Assembly: GCF_040881935.1 (NCBI RefSeq)
Contig: NZ_JBBECH010000041.1
Span: forward strand, 1-64,000
Direction: 5' to 3'
DNA: 64,000 nt
Source of the DNA: Saccharospirillum sp040881935
GTDB taxonomy: Bacteria; Pseudomonadota; Gammaproteobacteria; Pseudomonadales; Natronospirillaceae
Shown one piece after another: positions 47,545 to 55,573 of this stretch. Numbering within the stretch: the stretch's first letter is position 1; each line of letters begins with the position of its first letter. Below the pieces are notes generated by a model. The model had not been told where the DNA came from, made no database searches, and saw only the letters and a list, made by a program, of their open reading frames with translations. The translations under genes were made by a program, and so were the position numbers.

Positions 47545-48699
47545 TTACGACGGCAGATCGAGTATCGCCTTGGACAGAACATTGCGCATGATCTCGGTAG
47601 AACCACCGAAAATGGTTGTCGGGCGCGCCGACAAATAGGTCGAGGCAGCGTGCAAGCGGCGATCGTCTTCGGGAGGCGCGCGAAGGCCCGATTCCTCAGC
47701 GGCAACTTCCAGAATTAATTCCGAGATGCGCTGGTAAAGCTCGCTCTGAAAGATCTTTAGCATGGACACGTCGGCGCCGATCGCCTCGCCGTCGCGTAGT
47801 TTATCGACATAGGTTTCGAACAGGTCCGATAAGTCCATAACGTCGCACTGCAAAGCAACGTAGCGATCTCGGAATACCGGATCCTCCCAGAAGCCCGCAC
47901 GCTGCGCGATTCGCTTCAACCGCCCCATAGCGCTGGCCGACAGGCGTGGCGCGCCGATGAAAACGCGCTCGTGGCCGAGCAGCGCCTTGGCGGCGGTCCA
48001 CCCTTCGTTGGCGCTCCCCACGATGTGGTCTGCGGGCACCCGGACATTGTCAAAGAATACCTCGCAGAACTCGGCTTCTAGTTCGAGGTTGAGAATCGGG
48101 CGGACGGTGATGCCTTTGGCGTCCATCGGTACCAACAGAAAGCTAATCCCGGCCTGTTTCTTCACGGTCTTGTCAGTACGGGCGAGGATGAAAATCCAAT
48201 TGGCATCCATGCCCAAGGTGATCCAGGTTTTTTGTCCGTTAATCACCCAGTCATCGCCGTCGAGGACCGCTTCGCAGCGCACAGCAGCAAGGTCCGATCC
48301 GGCCCCCGGTTCGCTGTAGCCCTGCGCCCAGACATGCTCACCCGACAGGATCTTCGGCAAGAAATGACCCTTCTGTGCATCGGTACCGTATTTTAGCAGC
48401 AACGGACCAAGCATCACCGGGCCTATATCGTTTACACGAGCGCAGCCGAAGCGCTCGAACTCTTCGATCATAATTAGGTGCTTGCCTGCAGTTAGCCCCA
48501 TGCCGCCGTGTTCGCGCGGCCAGGTGGGGCAGATCCAGCCCTTCTCCGCTAGCGTCAAATACCACGGCTTCACCTCCTCCCAATGCAAACGGCTCAATGC
48601 GTAACGCGGAAGGGCGGGATAGTTCTCTTCAACGAAATTGCAAACAGTCTGACGAAACTCTTTGTCGGACATCGAATTATAATCAGGAAGTTGTGTCAT
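47545..48699 (-). CDS. Acyl-CoA dehydrogenase, large partner of a pair
   Basis: FAD-dependent acyl-CoA dehydrogenase of 384 residues. It has the substrate/flavin segments GYSEPGAGSDLAAVRCEA and INGQKTWITLG and the C-terminal FGGSTEIMRNVLSKAIL. At the place of the classical catalytic Glu (YEGT in MCAD) the sequence has FGGS, so the base must lie elsewhere, as in other GGTxEI-type enzymes. It overlaps the adjacent dehydrogenase-family gene by 4 bases (ATGA). Electrons would pass to the ETF encoded at 53.0-54.7 kb. Confidence 0.92.
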   Translation of the reverse strand: MTQLPDYNSMSDKEFRQTVCNFVEENYPALPRYALSRLHWEEVKPWYLTLAEKGWICPTWPREHGGMGLTAGKHLIMIEEFERFGCARVNDIGPVMLGPLLLKYGTDAQKGHFLPKILSGEHVWAQGYSEPGAGSDLAAVRCEAVLDGDDWVINGQKTWITLGMDANWIFILARTDKTVKKQAGISFLLVPMDAKGITVRPILNLELEAEFCEVFFDNVRVPADHIVGSANEGWTAAKALLGHERVFIGAPRLSASAMGRLKRIAQRAGFWEDPVFRDRYVALQCDVMDLSDLFETYVDKLRDGEAIGADVSMLKIFQSELYQRISELILEVAAEESGLRAPPEDDRRLHAASTYLSARPTTIFGGSTEIMRNVLSKAILDLPS

Positions 48700-49742
48700 G
48701 AGGCATCCTCCAGTAGGTTGGCAAGAATCTGGCGATGTACGCGGGGGGGACCGAAGAAATTCACCTCGGTCATCGCCTTACGCACGTACAGGCCAATATC
48801 AGCCTCGTCGGTGATGCCCATGGCGCCATGCATCTGTACTGCCTCCCGCATCACCAACATAGTCATTTGGGCGGCCCGTAGCTTGCAGCGCGCAACGCTC
48901 TGGGCACGGGTCATTGGGTCAGCGCCGGTGTCGAACCGGCGAGCGGTGGCAAAGATTGCTGCGCGGGAAAGTTCGAGCTGTATCTTCATCTCGGTCGCGC
49001 GATGCTGCAGCGACTGGAAGCTGCCGATTGGTTGGCCGAACTGCTTACGCATACGCAAATAGTCGAGCGTAATATCAAGGGCGCGCTCCGCCAGCCCCAT
49101 GAGGTAAGCGGAATGGCCCAGAGTTGCATCCTCCAGAACTTCCTTGATGCGTTCGCAAGGAAGAAACTCAACGTCGACTGAGGCGAAACTGAGCGAACCT
49201 ATTCGGCCCCCGTCTAATGTCTCGGCACCTGTCACGGCCAGCCCTGCTGCATCGCGCGGCACCAGAGCGACTCCATTGGAGGTAATGACCGCGAATAAAT
49301 CTGCCCCCTCGGCCCCAGGCACGTTCACTTTATGGCCGTCAATCGTGCCTCCCCTGGCTCCACCGGCCCAGGAAAGTGAACCTGTTTGATCTTGCCACGC
49401 CATGACTATCACTTCCTCGCCAGTTCTCACGGTTTCTGGGAGGGCGGATTGCAGCAAGGCACCTGACATCATCGACGACAGCACCGGCTCGGGAAGCAGT
49501 CCGCCGCCCAATACGCGCATTAGCTCGCAAGTCTCGCGCATACCGAGTCCGAAGCCGCCCTCATCCTCTTCTACCCGGATCAAAAAAAACCCCAGTTCGG
49601 CAACTTGCCTCATCACTTCTCGGTCGAATCCAGCACCTTGGAAGCGTGTCTTGCGCACGCGTTCAACCGAGCCGTCCCCCGGAACCACCGCGCGAGCACT
49701 GTCGACCATCATGCGCGCGTTTTCAATCCACTCTTCAGTCAT
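48696..49742 (-). CDS. Acyl-CoA dehydrogenase-family protein, small partner of a pair
   Basis: A 348-residue member of the acyl-CoA dehydrogenase family, shorter than its neighbour and with a divergent middle region. The C-terminal part has YLRMRKQFGQPIGSFQSLQHR and MREAVQMHGAMGITDEADI. It is translated just before the larger partner, with a 4-base overlap. Such tight pairs usually form alpha2-beta2 enzymes, as for the FadE pairs of steroid and bile-acid degradation; pairing here is an inference from overlap and size. Confidence 0.9.
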   Translation of the reverse strand: MTEEWIENARMMVDSARAVVPGDGSVERVRKTRFQGAGFDREVMRQVAELGFFLIRVEEDEGGFGLGMRETCELMRVLGGGLLPEPVLSSMMSGALLQSALPETVRTGEEVIVMAWQDQTGSLSWAGGARGGTIDGHKVNVPGAEGADLFAVITSNGVALVPRDAAGLAVTGAETLDGGRIGSLSFASVDVEFLPCERIKEVLEDATLGHSAYLMGLAERALDITLDYLRMRKQFGQPIGSFQSLQHRATEMKIQLELSRAAIFATARRFDTGADPMTRAQSVARCKLRAAQMTMLVMREAVQMHGAMGITDEADIGLYVRKAMTEVNFFGPPRVHRQILANLLEDAS

Positions 49743-49764
49743 TTTCCCGTCCCCCAGATTGTTT

Positions 49765-50988
49765 CTATTTTACGGCGCCAGCAGCGCGCAACTCAGCGAT
49801 TTCATACTCACCAAGACCCAACTCGCGCAGCACCTCATCCGTATGTTCGGCAAAAAGTGGTGGGGGTCGTGCAGTGTCGGCGGCGCACCCCGAGAAACGC
49901 ACGGGGTTAGCCACATAGCGCACGCGCCCCGCAGAAGGATGTTCTAGTTCCTTCAACAAGGCGCGCTCCTGCACCTGAGGCATGTCAAACGTGTCTTCAA
50001 ATGAATTTAGCGGCCCGGCCGGGATGCCGATGGCTTCCAATTCGGCATAGCAGGTGTCTGCATCCTTGGCGATAAGCTTCGCGGCGATAAGCGGAATCAA
50101 TGTATCGGCGTTCTGCACTCGTGCTAGGTTGATAGCATAGCGTTCGTCATCCGCCACACCGTCCAGTCCGAGATAATCGGCAAATCTTCGAAACTGTACG
50201 TCATTGCCGATGGCGATCATGATCGGTCGGTCGGAACAGTCAAACGCCTGCCAAGGACAGGTAATTTGTGATGCAGTGCCGTTGCGGCGCGGCAATTTGC
50301 CCGATGAAAGATAGTTCATTGCCATGTGCGAAGCCGCGTGTATCTGCGTGTCGAGAAGCGCGATGTCGATGAACTGACCTTCGCGCGAAATATTGTCGCG
50401 ATGGTTTAGTGCGGCGAGTATGGCCGACACGGCATATTGACCAGCAGTAATGTCTGAAATCGAATAACCTACGAGGGCCGGACCTGAACCAGGCTGGCCC
50501 TCGCCCGTGCCGGTCATGCTAAGTAGCCCGCTCATGGCCTGAAAGATTGGGTCATAGCCAGGCAGGTGAGCCATTGGCCCGGACTGGCCAAAACCTGTGA
50601 TTGAACAATAGACAAGCTGCGGATTGAGCTCTGCGACCGCCGCGTAATCGAGGCCAAAGCGCGCCAGCGTGCCTGTCTTGAAATTTTCGATAAGGACATC
50701 GGCCTCAGCGATCAGGCGACGGGCCAGTTCCTGACCTTCGGGTTTCGACAAGTCTACGGCCACAGAGCGCTTTCCGCGGTTCATAGCCAGAAAAGACGAG
50801 GTCTCGCTAGTGGGCTCACCGTCGGATCCGATATGGGGTACGCCCATGCGTCGTACGTCGTCACCGCCCTTTACATGCTCGACCTTAATGACATCCGCCC
50901 CGAAGTCGGCCAGCATCTGTGCTGCCCAGGGTCCCGCGAAAACCCTGCTGAAATCGACCACCTTGATGTGCTCCAGACACCCAGCCAT
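49765..50988 (-). CDS. CaiB/BaiF family CoA-transferase (second paralogue)
   Basis: Class III CoA-transferase of 407 residues: IKVVDFSRVFAGPWAAQMLADFGADVIKVE, AMNRGKRSVAVDLSKPEGQ, VLIENFKTGTLARFGLDY and QLVYCSITGFGQSGPMAHLPG are all family segments. It is the first gene of the minus-strand unit with the dehydrogenase pair. GGAGG lies 6 bases before the ATG. Its layout parallels the 42176-43369 gene, suggesting two activation or transfer steps, or two substrates. Confidence 0.93.
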   Translation of the reverse strand: MAGCLEHIKVVDFSRVFAGPWAAQMLADFGADVIKVEHVKGGDDVRRMGVPHIGSDGEPTSETSSFLAMNRGKRSVAVDLSKPEGQELARRLIAEADVLIENFKTGTLARFGLDYAAVAELNPQLVYCSITGFGQSGPMAHLPGYDPIFQAMSGLLSMTGTGEGQPGSGPALVGYSISDITAGQYAVSAILAALNHRDNISREGQFIDIALLDTQIHAASHMAMNYLSSGKLPRRNGTASQITCPWQAFDCSDRPIMIAIGNDVQFRRFADYLGLDGVADDERYAINLARVQNADTLIPLIAAKLIAKDADTCYAELEAIGIPAGPLNSFEDTFDMPQVQERALLKELEHPSAGRVRYVANPVRFSGCAADTARPPPLFAEHTDEVLRELGLGEYEIAELRAAGAVK

Positions 50989-51150
50989 AAATATCCTCCT
51001 ACCTCTTCATTTATCTTTAGCATCCCTGAAATGGGTTGCTTGCACAAGATAAAAATTATAAATATACTTCAATGACTTTAATATAGCTGGAAAACAGCTT
51101 ACACCGAACCCGACTCTTGCCCGGCATTTTAAGAATGTAGAGGAAATATA

Positions 51151-51612
51151 ATGATTACTGTAGGCGAACCTCTGGACCTTAAGGCTAATGTGGGAAAATC
51201 TTTAGGCAGCACTGAATGGCAGAAAATTACACAGACGCATATCGACACTTTTGCTGAACTGACGGGTGACGACCATTGGATTCACGTCGATATAGAACGA
51301 GCTGCCCGCGAGCTGCCTCAAGGAAAAACTATTGCGCACGGACTGTTTTTGCTGTCTTTGATACCGCGCCTCCAGCGGCAACTTTTTATTATAGAGAAAC
51401 GAGGCGCCGGGCTGAATTACGGCTACGAGAAAGTGCGCTTCACCGCCCCCGTTCCGGTCGATTCCCTGGTGTGTCTGACTCAAACGATTCTCGGTGTCAG
51501 GCCAAGGGGGAATGGCGTCCAGATAGAAATCCAATCGACGATCGAGTTGCAAGATAGCCTCAAACCAGCGCTTGTAGCACATGGCATCCTGTTGATCGAG
51601 AATTTAAAATGA
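51151..51612 (+). CDS. MaoC-like enoyl-CoA hydratase/dehydratase
   Basis: A 153-residue hot-dog-fold protein. The hydratase-2 motif is recognisable in FAELTGDDHWIHVD, with catalytic Asp and His, followed by TIAHGLFLLSL. It could hydrate the enoyl-CoA made by the dehydrogenase pair encoded divergently next door. AGAGGAA lies 6 bases before the ATG. The stop codon overlaps the start of a tiny ORF (ATGA). Confidence 0.9.
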   Translation: MITVGEPLDLKANVGKSLGSTEWQKITQTHIDTFAELTGDDHWIHVDIERAARELPQGKTIAHGLFLLSLIPRLQRQLFIIEKRGAGLNYGYEKVRFTAPVPVDSLVCLTQTILGVRPRGNGVQIEIQSTIELQDSLKPALVAHGILLIENLK

Positions 51613-51776
51613 TGTGCGGTAGTCTTAATAAGACGCGCAATTGCGCCTTCTACCTATTGCTGGCGAATAGGGTGCAGGAGATCAAAAACAACCTGGTAGC
51701 TATTATGCCCGACGGTGAAGAGCGCACGCTCAGGCTGGAAGCCCTGATAAAGGTGGTGGAAGGTGAAGGCAATTGA
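51609..51776 (+). CDS. Hidden 55-residue ORF, possibly CooT-like
   Basis: A small ORF coupled at both ends: its ATG overlaps the maoC-like stop (ATGA) and its own stop TGA overlaps the TTG start of the AbrB-family gene (TTGA). Starting at the second ATG (51612) the protein begins Met-Cys and ends DGEERTLRLEALIKVVEGEG. An invariant Cys2 and a short length of 55-65 residues are hallmarks of CooT-type nickel-binding proteins, and the PDGEERTLRLEALIKV stretch is compatible with that beta-barrel fold. Similarity is weak and judged by eye, so function is open. The exact fit between two genes argues that it is translated. Confidence 0.6.
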   Translation: MMCGSLNKTRNCAFYLLLANRVQEIKNNLVAIMPDGEERTLRLEALIKVVEGEGN

Positions 51777-52852
51777 GAGCCGGACTCAGGCTCGTCGTGC
51801 TGTTTTCCGTCTCCGGGCTTGCTGGTCTTGTGTTCAGTTGGATCGGCATACCACTGCCGTGGATGATTGGTCCTCTGGTATCGGTTGCCATTTTGACCGT
51901 GACCGGGACGCTTGAGAAGCGCGTACCGATCCGGATACGCTCTATTGGACAGGTCATCGTGGCCACCTTCATTGGTGCGCATTTCACACCCGACGCGCTT
52001 CATTCCATGCTGCGTGCGGCGCCATTGCTGATTGGGGTCAGTCTCTATATCCTCGTGGCCTCCCTCCTTGTGGCGCAGGTGCAGGCACGGCTATTCGGCA
52101 CCGATCGGGTAACCGGCTTTCTGTCGGTCGTGCCGATCTCTCCAGTGGAAGCTGGAATTCTGGCTGAGTTGCATCACGTAGCGACAGCACCGATAATTTT
52201 CGCGCAGACCGTACGGATCGCGCTGCTCGTGATCTTCATCCCATTTATGCTCTACGTGTCGGACCCCGCTGTCCCGGCCATCGTCCCCCCTGTTGAAACA
52301 CGCGGGCTTGTTGGCCTCGTCGTAACGCTCATGGGCGCCACTGCCGGCCCCTTACTTTTCATGGTACTGAAACTTAACAATCCATTCTTCCTCGGTCCGC
52401 TTCTGCTCGCCGCCGTGCTATCGGCATTGGACTTGCCCTCTTTCTCCACCCCACAACCAGTTCTGGCGCTGGCACAGGTCATTCTGGGCACTTGGCTCGG
52501 CTCCTGCTTCAGGCGCGAACTACTTGTAGAGCCCAGCAAGCTCGTAGCGTCGGTGCTACTGTCCACCGCTCTTCTTCTTATCCTCTGTTTGTTGGGAGCC
52601 AGTCTGGTCGCCGAGTTCACCGAACTACCCTTCGCCACGCTCGTACTGGGCTTTGCACCGGGAGCGACCACCGAAATGGCGCTGATGGCGGGGCTGCTTG
52701 GGTTGGATGTGGCCTTTGTCACCGCGATGCACCTGACACGTATTTTCATCATCATGCCGAACGTGTCGTGGATTACACGCATGTCACACCCTGCAGGTCT
52801 CCGCGCTGAAAAGCTGCGAACCCATCAACCATCCGATAGGAGAAAAATATGA
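51773..52852 (+). CDS. AbrB-family membrane protein
   Basis: A 359-residue integral membrane protein with about ten hydrophobic segments arranged as two similar halves, each with a short PLPWMIGPL- or NPFFLGPLL-type motif, typical of the AbrB (PF05145) putative transporter family. The conserved APGATTEMALMAGLLGLDVAFVTAMHLTR region, in its parts, is present near the end. The TTG start at 51773 overlaps the stop of the tiny ORF. Substrate is unknown; neighbours suggest a carboxylate or pathway product. Confidence 0.85.
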   Translation: MRAGLRLVVLFSVSGLAGLVFSWIGIPLPWMIGPLVSVAILTVTGTLEKRVPIRIRSIGQVIVATFIGAHFTPDALHSMLRAAPLLIGVSLYILVASLLVAQVQARLFGTDRVTGFLSVVPISPVEAGILAELHHVATAPIIFAQTVRIALLVIFIPFMLYVSDPAVPAIVPPVETRGLVGLVVTLMGATAGPLLFMVLKLNNPFFLGPLLLAAVLSALDLPSFSTPQPVLALAQVILGTWLGSCFRRELLVEPSKLVASVLLSTALLLILCLLGASLVAEFTELPFATLVLGFAPGATTEMALMAGLLGLDVAFVTAMHLTRIFIIMPNVSWITRMSHPAGLRAEKLRTHQPSDRRKI

Positions 52853-53009
52853 GCAGAGCAGCCTGACCTCTAGGCTATCTGGCCGCTGAGGCCGCCGCAT
52901 GCCAGCCTAATACACGTTCCGGGAGCGGAAAATTTGGGTCCCGGAGAGCGTCACATGCAGAGCGCTAAATTGTTCTGCGTTTCTTTAAGCAATGCGAAAA
53001 GGTTTTTAT

Positions 53010-53759
53010 ATGAAAATTCTCGTCGCGGTTAAACGTGTCATTGATTACAACGTCAAAATTCGTGTTAAAGCGGACTACTCTGACGTCGACCTTAGCAACG
53101 TCAAAATGGCCATGAACCCCTTCTGCGAAATTGCCGTAGAAGAAGCGGTGCGCCTCAAAGAGAAGGGCGTGGCCACGGAAGTCGTTGCCGTCTCGGTCGG
53201 CCCTAAAGCCGCCCAAGAGCAGCTGCGTACCGCGTTGGCGCTGGGCGCAGACCGTGCCATTCATATCGAAACCAATGAGCGGGCGGAATCTCTCGCCGTG
53301 GCCAAGCTGTTGGCCAAAGTGGTAGATGAAGAGCATCCAGGCTTGGTGATTTTAGGTAAGCAAGCTATCGACACCGACAATAACCAAACCGGGCAAATGC
53401 TCGCCGCACTAACTAACCTTCCTCAGGGAACCTTTGCTTCAGAAGTGACAGTAGACGGCGACAAGGTCAACGTCACGCGGGAAATCGACGGTGGCTTGCA
53501 AACCATAGCCCTGACGCTGCCTGCTATCGTCACCACCGACCTGCGCCTCAACGAGCCTCGCTACGCCAAGCTCCCCGATATTATGAAAGCCAAGAAAAAG
53601 CCAATGAGTGTCAAAACTCCTGCCGATTACGGTGTCGAGATGGCCTCCAAAGTCAGTCTACTGAAAGTGGAGTCTCCGACCGAGCGTAAAGGCGGCATCA
53701 AAGTCGCCTCGGTAGATGAACTGATCGATAAACTAAAAAACGAAGCCAAAGTACTTTGA
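53010..53759 (+). CDS. etfB: Electron transfer flavoprotein beta subunit
   Basis: A 249-residue EtfB subunit that binds AMP and, with EtfA, carries electrons from acyl-CoA dehydrogenases to ETF-ubiquinone oxidoreductase. The N-terminus MKILVAVKRVIDYNVKIRVK and segments VSVGPKAAQEQLRTALALGADRA and GKQAIDTDNNQTGQMLAALT are characteristic in order. ATG 53010 is preferred, with AAAAGG 7 bases upstream. It precedes etfA. Putting ETF beside the dehydrogenase pair supports a complete beta-oxidation module. Confidence 0.96.
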   Translation: MKILVAVKRVIDYNVKIRVKADYSDVDLSNVKMAMNPFCEIAVEEAVRLKEKGVATEVVAVSVGPKAAQEQLRTALALGADRAIHIETNERAESLAVAKLLAKVVDEEHPGLVILGKQAIDTDNNQTGQMLAALTNLPQGTFASEVTVDGDKVNVTREIDGGLQTIALTLPAIVTTDLRLNEPRYAKLPDIMKAKKKPMSVKTPADYGVEMASKVSLLKVESPTERKGGIKVASVDELIDKLKNEAKVL

Positions 53760-53775
53760 AACAGTACTTTGAAAG
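53750..53775 (+). repeat. 13-bp tandem duplication across the etfB stop
   Basis: AGTACTTTGAAAC is followed directly by AGTACTTTGAAAG. The first copy contains the etfB stop codon; the second leads into the etfA ribosome site. It looks like a recent slip-duplication that lengthens the gap. Confidence 0.8.
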
Positions 53776-53786
53776 GAGTTGATTCT

Positions 53787-54725
53787 ATGAGCATTCTAGT
53801 ACTCGCCGACCTCCATGAAGACCAACTGACGGGTGCAACGGCCCACGTGGTCGCAGCGGCCCAACTTATTCAAAATAACACCGGTGGCAATATTGACGTT
53901 CTCGTTGCTGGTGAAGGTATTCAAGCCGCTGCTGAAGCTGCCGCCAAGCTTGACGGCGTTACTAAAGTGCGCCTGGCGGATAACGCCGTGTACGCCAACC
54001 AGCTCGCTGAGCCACTGGGGGCGTTGCTGGTCGAACTAGCCAATGATTACACCCACGTGCTGGCCAGTACCACTACCACCGGCAAAAACGTGTTGCCACG
54101 TTTAGCCGCACTAAAAGACGTCAGCCAGCTTTCTGACATTATTGCCGTGGATAGCGCCGACACCTTCAAGCGCCCGATATACGCAGGTAACGCCATTGCC
54201 ACAGTCAAAAGCGGCGATGCGCTGAAAGTCATTACTGTGCGCTCCACTGGCTTTGAGGCGGTGGGTGCAAACGGCAGCGCGTCAGTTGAAACGGTAGATA
54301 CAGTCGTTGGAAATCGCCAGTCAAGCTTTGTCAAAGCAGAGCTGGCGCAGTCGGACCGCCCGGAGCTGAGCGCTGCCAAGGTTGTGATCTCCGGCGGACG
54401 CGGTATGGGTAGCGGTGAGAACTTCAAGCTGCTCAATGGCATTGCCGACAAGCTGGGCGCGGCGATTGGGGCCTCGCGGGCGGCGGTGGACGCAGGCTTT
54501 GTGCCTAACGACATGCAGGTTGGGCAAACCGGCAAGATTGTTGCTCCGGACCTGTATATTGCTGTTGGGATTTCCGGGGCCATTCAGCACCTGGCGGGCA
54601 TGAAAGACTCCAAGGTAATAGTCGCCGTCAACAAAGATGACGAGGCTCCGATTTTCCAGGTAGCCGACTACGGACTGGTAGGCGATCTGTTTGAGATTCT
54701 GCCCGAGTTGGAACTGCGACTCTGA
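53787..54725 (+). CDS. etfA: Electron transfer flavoprotein alpha subunit
   Basis: A 312-residue EtfA with the FAD-binding C-terminal signature: VISGGRGMGSGENFKLLNGIADKLGAAIGASRAAVDAGFVPNDMQVGQTGKIVAPDLYIAVGISGAIQHLAGM is present in continuous order. The N-terminal domain begins MSILVLADLHE. ATG 53787 is chosen because AAGGAG lies 8 bases upstream. A 13-bp tandem duplication in the 27-base gap after etfB (53750-53775) supplies the spacer. Confidence 0.96.
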   Translation: MSILVLADLHEDQLTGATAHVVAAAQLIQNNTGGNIDVLVAGEGIQAAAEAAAKLDGVTKVRLADNAVYANQLAEPLGALLVELANDYTHVLASTTTTGKNVLPRLAALKDVSQLSDIIAVDSADTFKRPIYAGNAIATVKSGDALKVITVRSTGFEAVGANGSASVETVDTVVGNRQSSFVKAELAQSDRPELSAAKVVISGGRGMGSGENFKLLNGIADKLGAAIGASRAAVDAGFVPNDMQVGQTGKIVAPDLYIAVGISGAIQHLAGMKDSKVIVAVNKDDEAPIFQVADYGLVGDLFEILPELELRL

Positions 54726-54795
54726 TAACCAATGTTGTTTGAAGGAGGCCTCGACGGAGCAGGTTAAAAATGACGCCATCACTTCGATGTCGTCA

Positions 54796-55572
54796 TCATT
54801 GGTACCGATCCCTCGAACCTGAACACGCCATGGCGGTTTCAGCAAACGCTGTCAAAGCGTCCGCCACGGCCTGTGGCTGTTCAGGAATTAAGGCATGTCC
54901 TGCATCTTCAATGACGTGAACGGCCACGCGGTCACCCAACTCGCGCTGGAGACCCAGGTGTGGCACGGACGGGAGAAAAACATCGCCTCTTGCCTGTACG
55001 TCCAAAATTGGCGCCACCCCGGCACACCACCACTCCTCCACCGTATTGCTGGCTGTCAAGCGCTGGCGACGTGCCAACTCAGGGTGCCAGCCGTACAACC
55101 ACACCGAAGGGTCGTTTCCCGGTGCAAAATAAACCTTAGATAACGCCTCTAATCGCTCAGCTTCACTCCGCCGGTCATCCAGGCAACAATTGATGCCGTT
55201 ACGCAACTCGGGGTCTATGGGTCCTTTTGGGGCCGCCGCCAGCAGGGCGATGCCGCTGACGCAACCCGGATAGCGAGTAGCCAAAGCCCGGGCAACCCAG
55301 TTGCCAAAGGCATGCCCGGCCACCAGCGCTGGCCCAAGTTGTTGCTGTTCAATAAGGAGAGCAACGTCTCCGGCAAGGTCAAACAGAGTTTCATTATCTG
55401 TTTGGGTATCGGTGAAATCGAGACCATAAGGTTGGGGACACAGTACTTGATAACCTTGCTTCTGAAGCAGTTCCGCCAGGACGTCGAAATCACTGTTATC
55501 CCGCGCCAAAGAAGGAATCAGCACGATCAACCTACCCGAGACCCCGCCGTTGCTGTTAGCCGCTTCGGTCAT
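54796..55572 (-). CDS. Alpha/beta hydrolase fold protein
   Basis: A 258-residue alpha/beta hydrolase. Nucleophile elbow VAGHAFGNWVARAL has Ala in place of the usual Ser (G-H-A-F-G rather than G-x-S-x-G), so it is either inactive as an esterase or uses another residue. A late His is in EDAGHALIPEQP. AAGGA lies 7 bases before ATG 55572, which begins one base after the tctA stop; an upstream ATG at 55590 would overlap tctA. It is probably the last gene of the tct operon and converges on etfA. Confidence 0.75.
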   Translation of the reverse strand: MTEAANSNGGVSGRLIVLIPSLARDNSDFDVLAELLQKQGYQVLCPQPYGLDFTDTQTDNETLFDLAGDVALLIEQQQLGPALVAGHAFGNWVARALATRYPGCVSGIALLAAAPKGPIDPELRNGINCCLDDRRSEAERLEALSKVYFAPGNDPSVWLYGWHPELARRQRLTASNTVEEWWCAGVAPILDVQARGDVFLPSVPHLGLQRELGDRVAVHVIEDAGHALIPEQPQAVADALTAFAETAMACSGSRDRYQ

Positions 55573-55573
55573 T

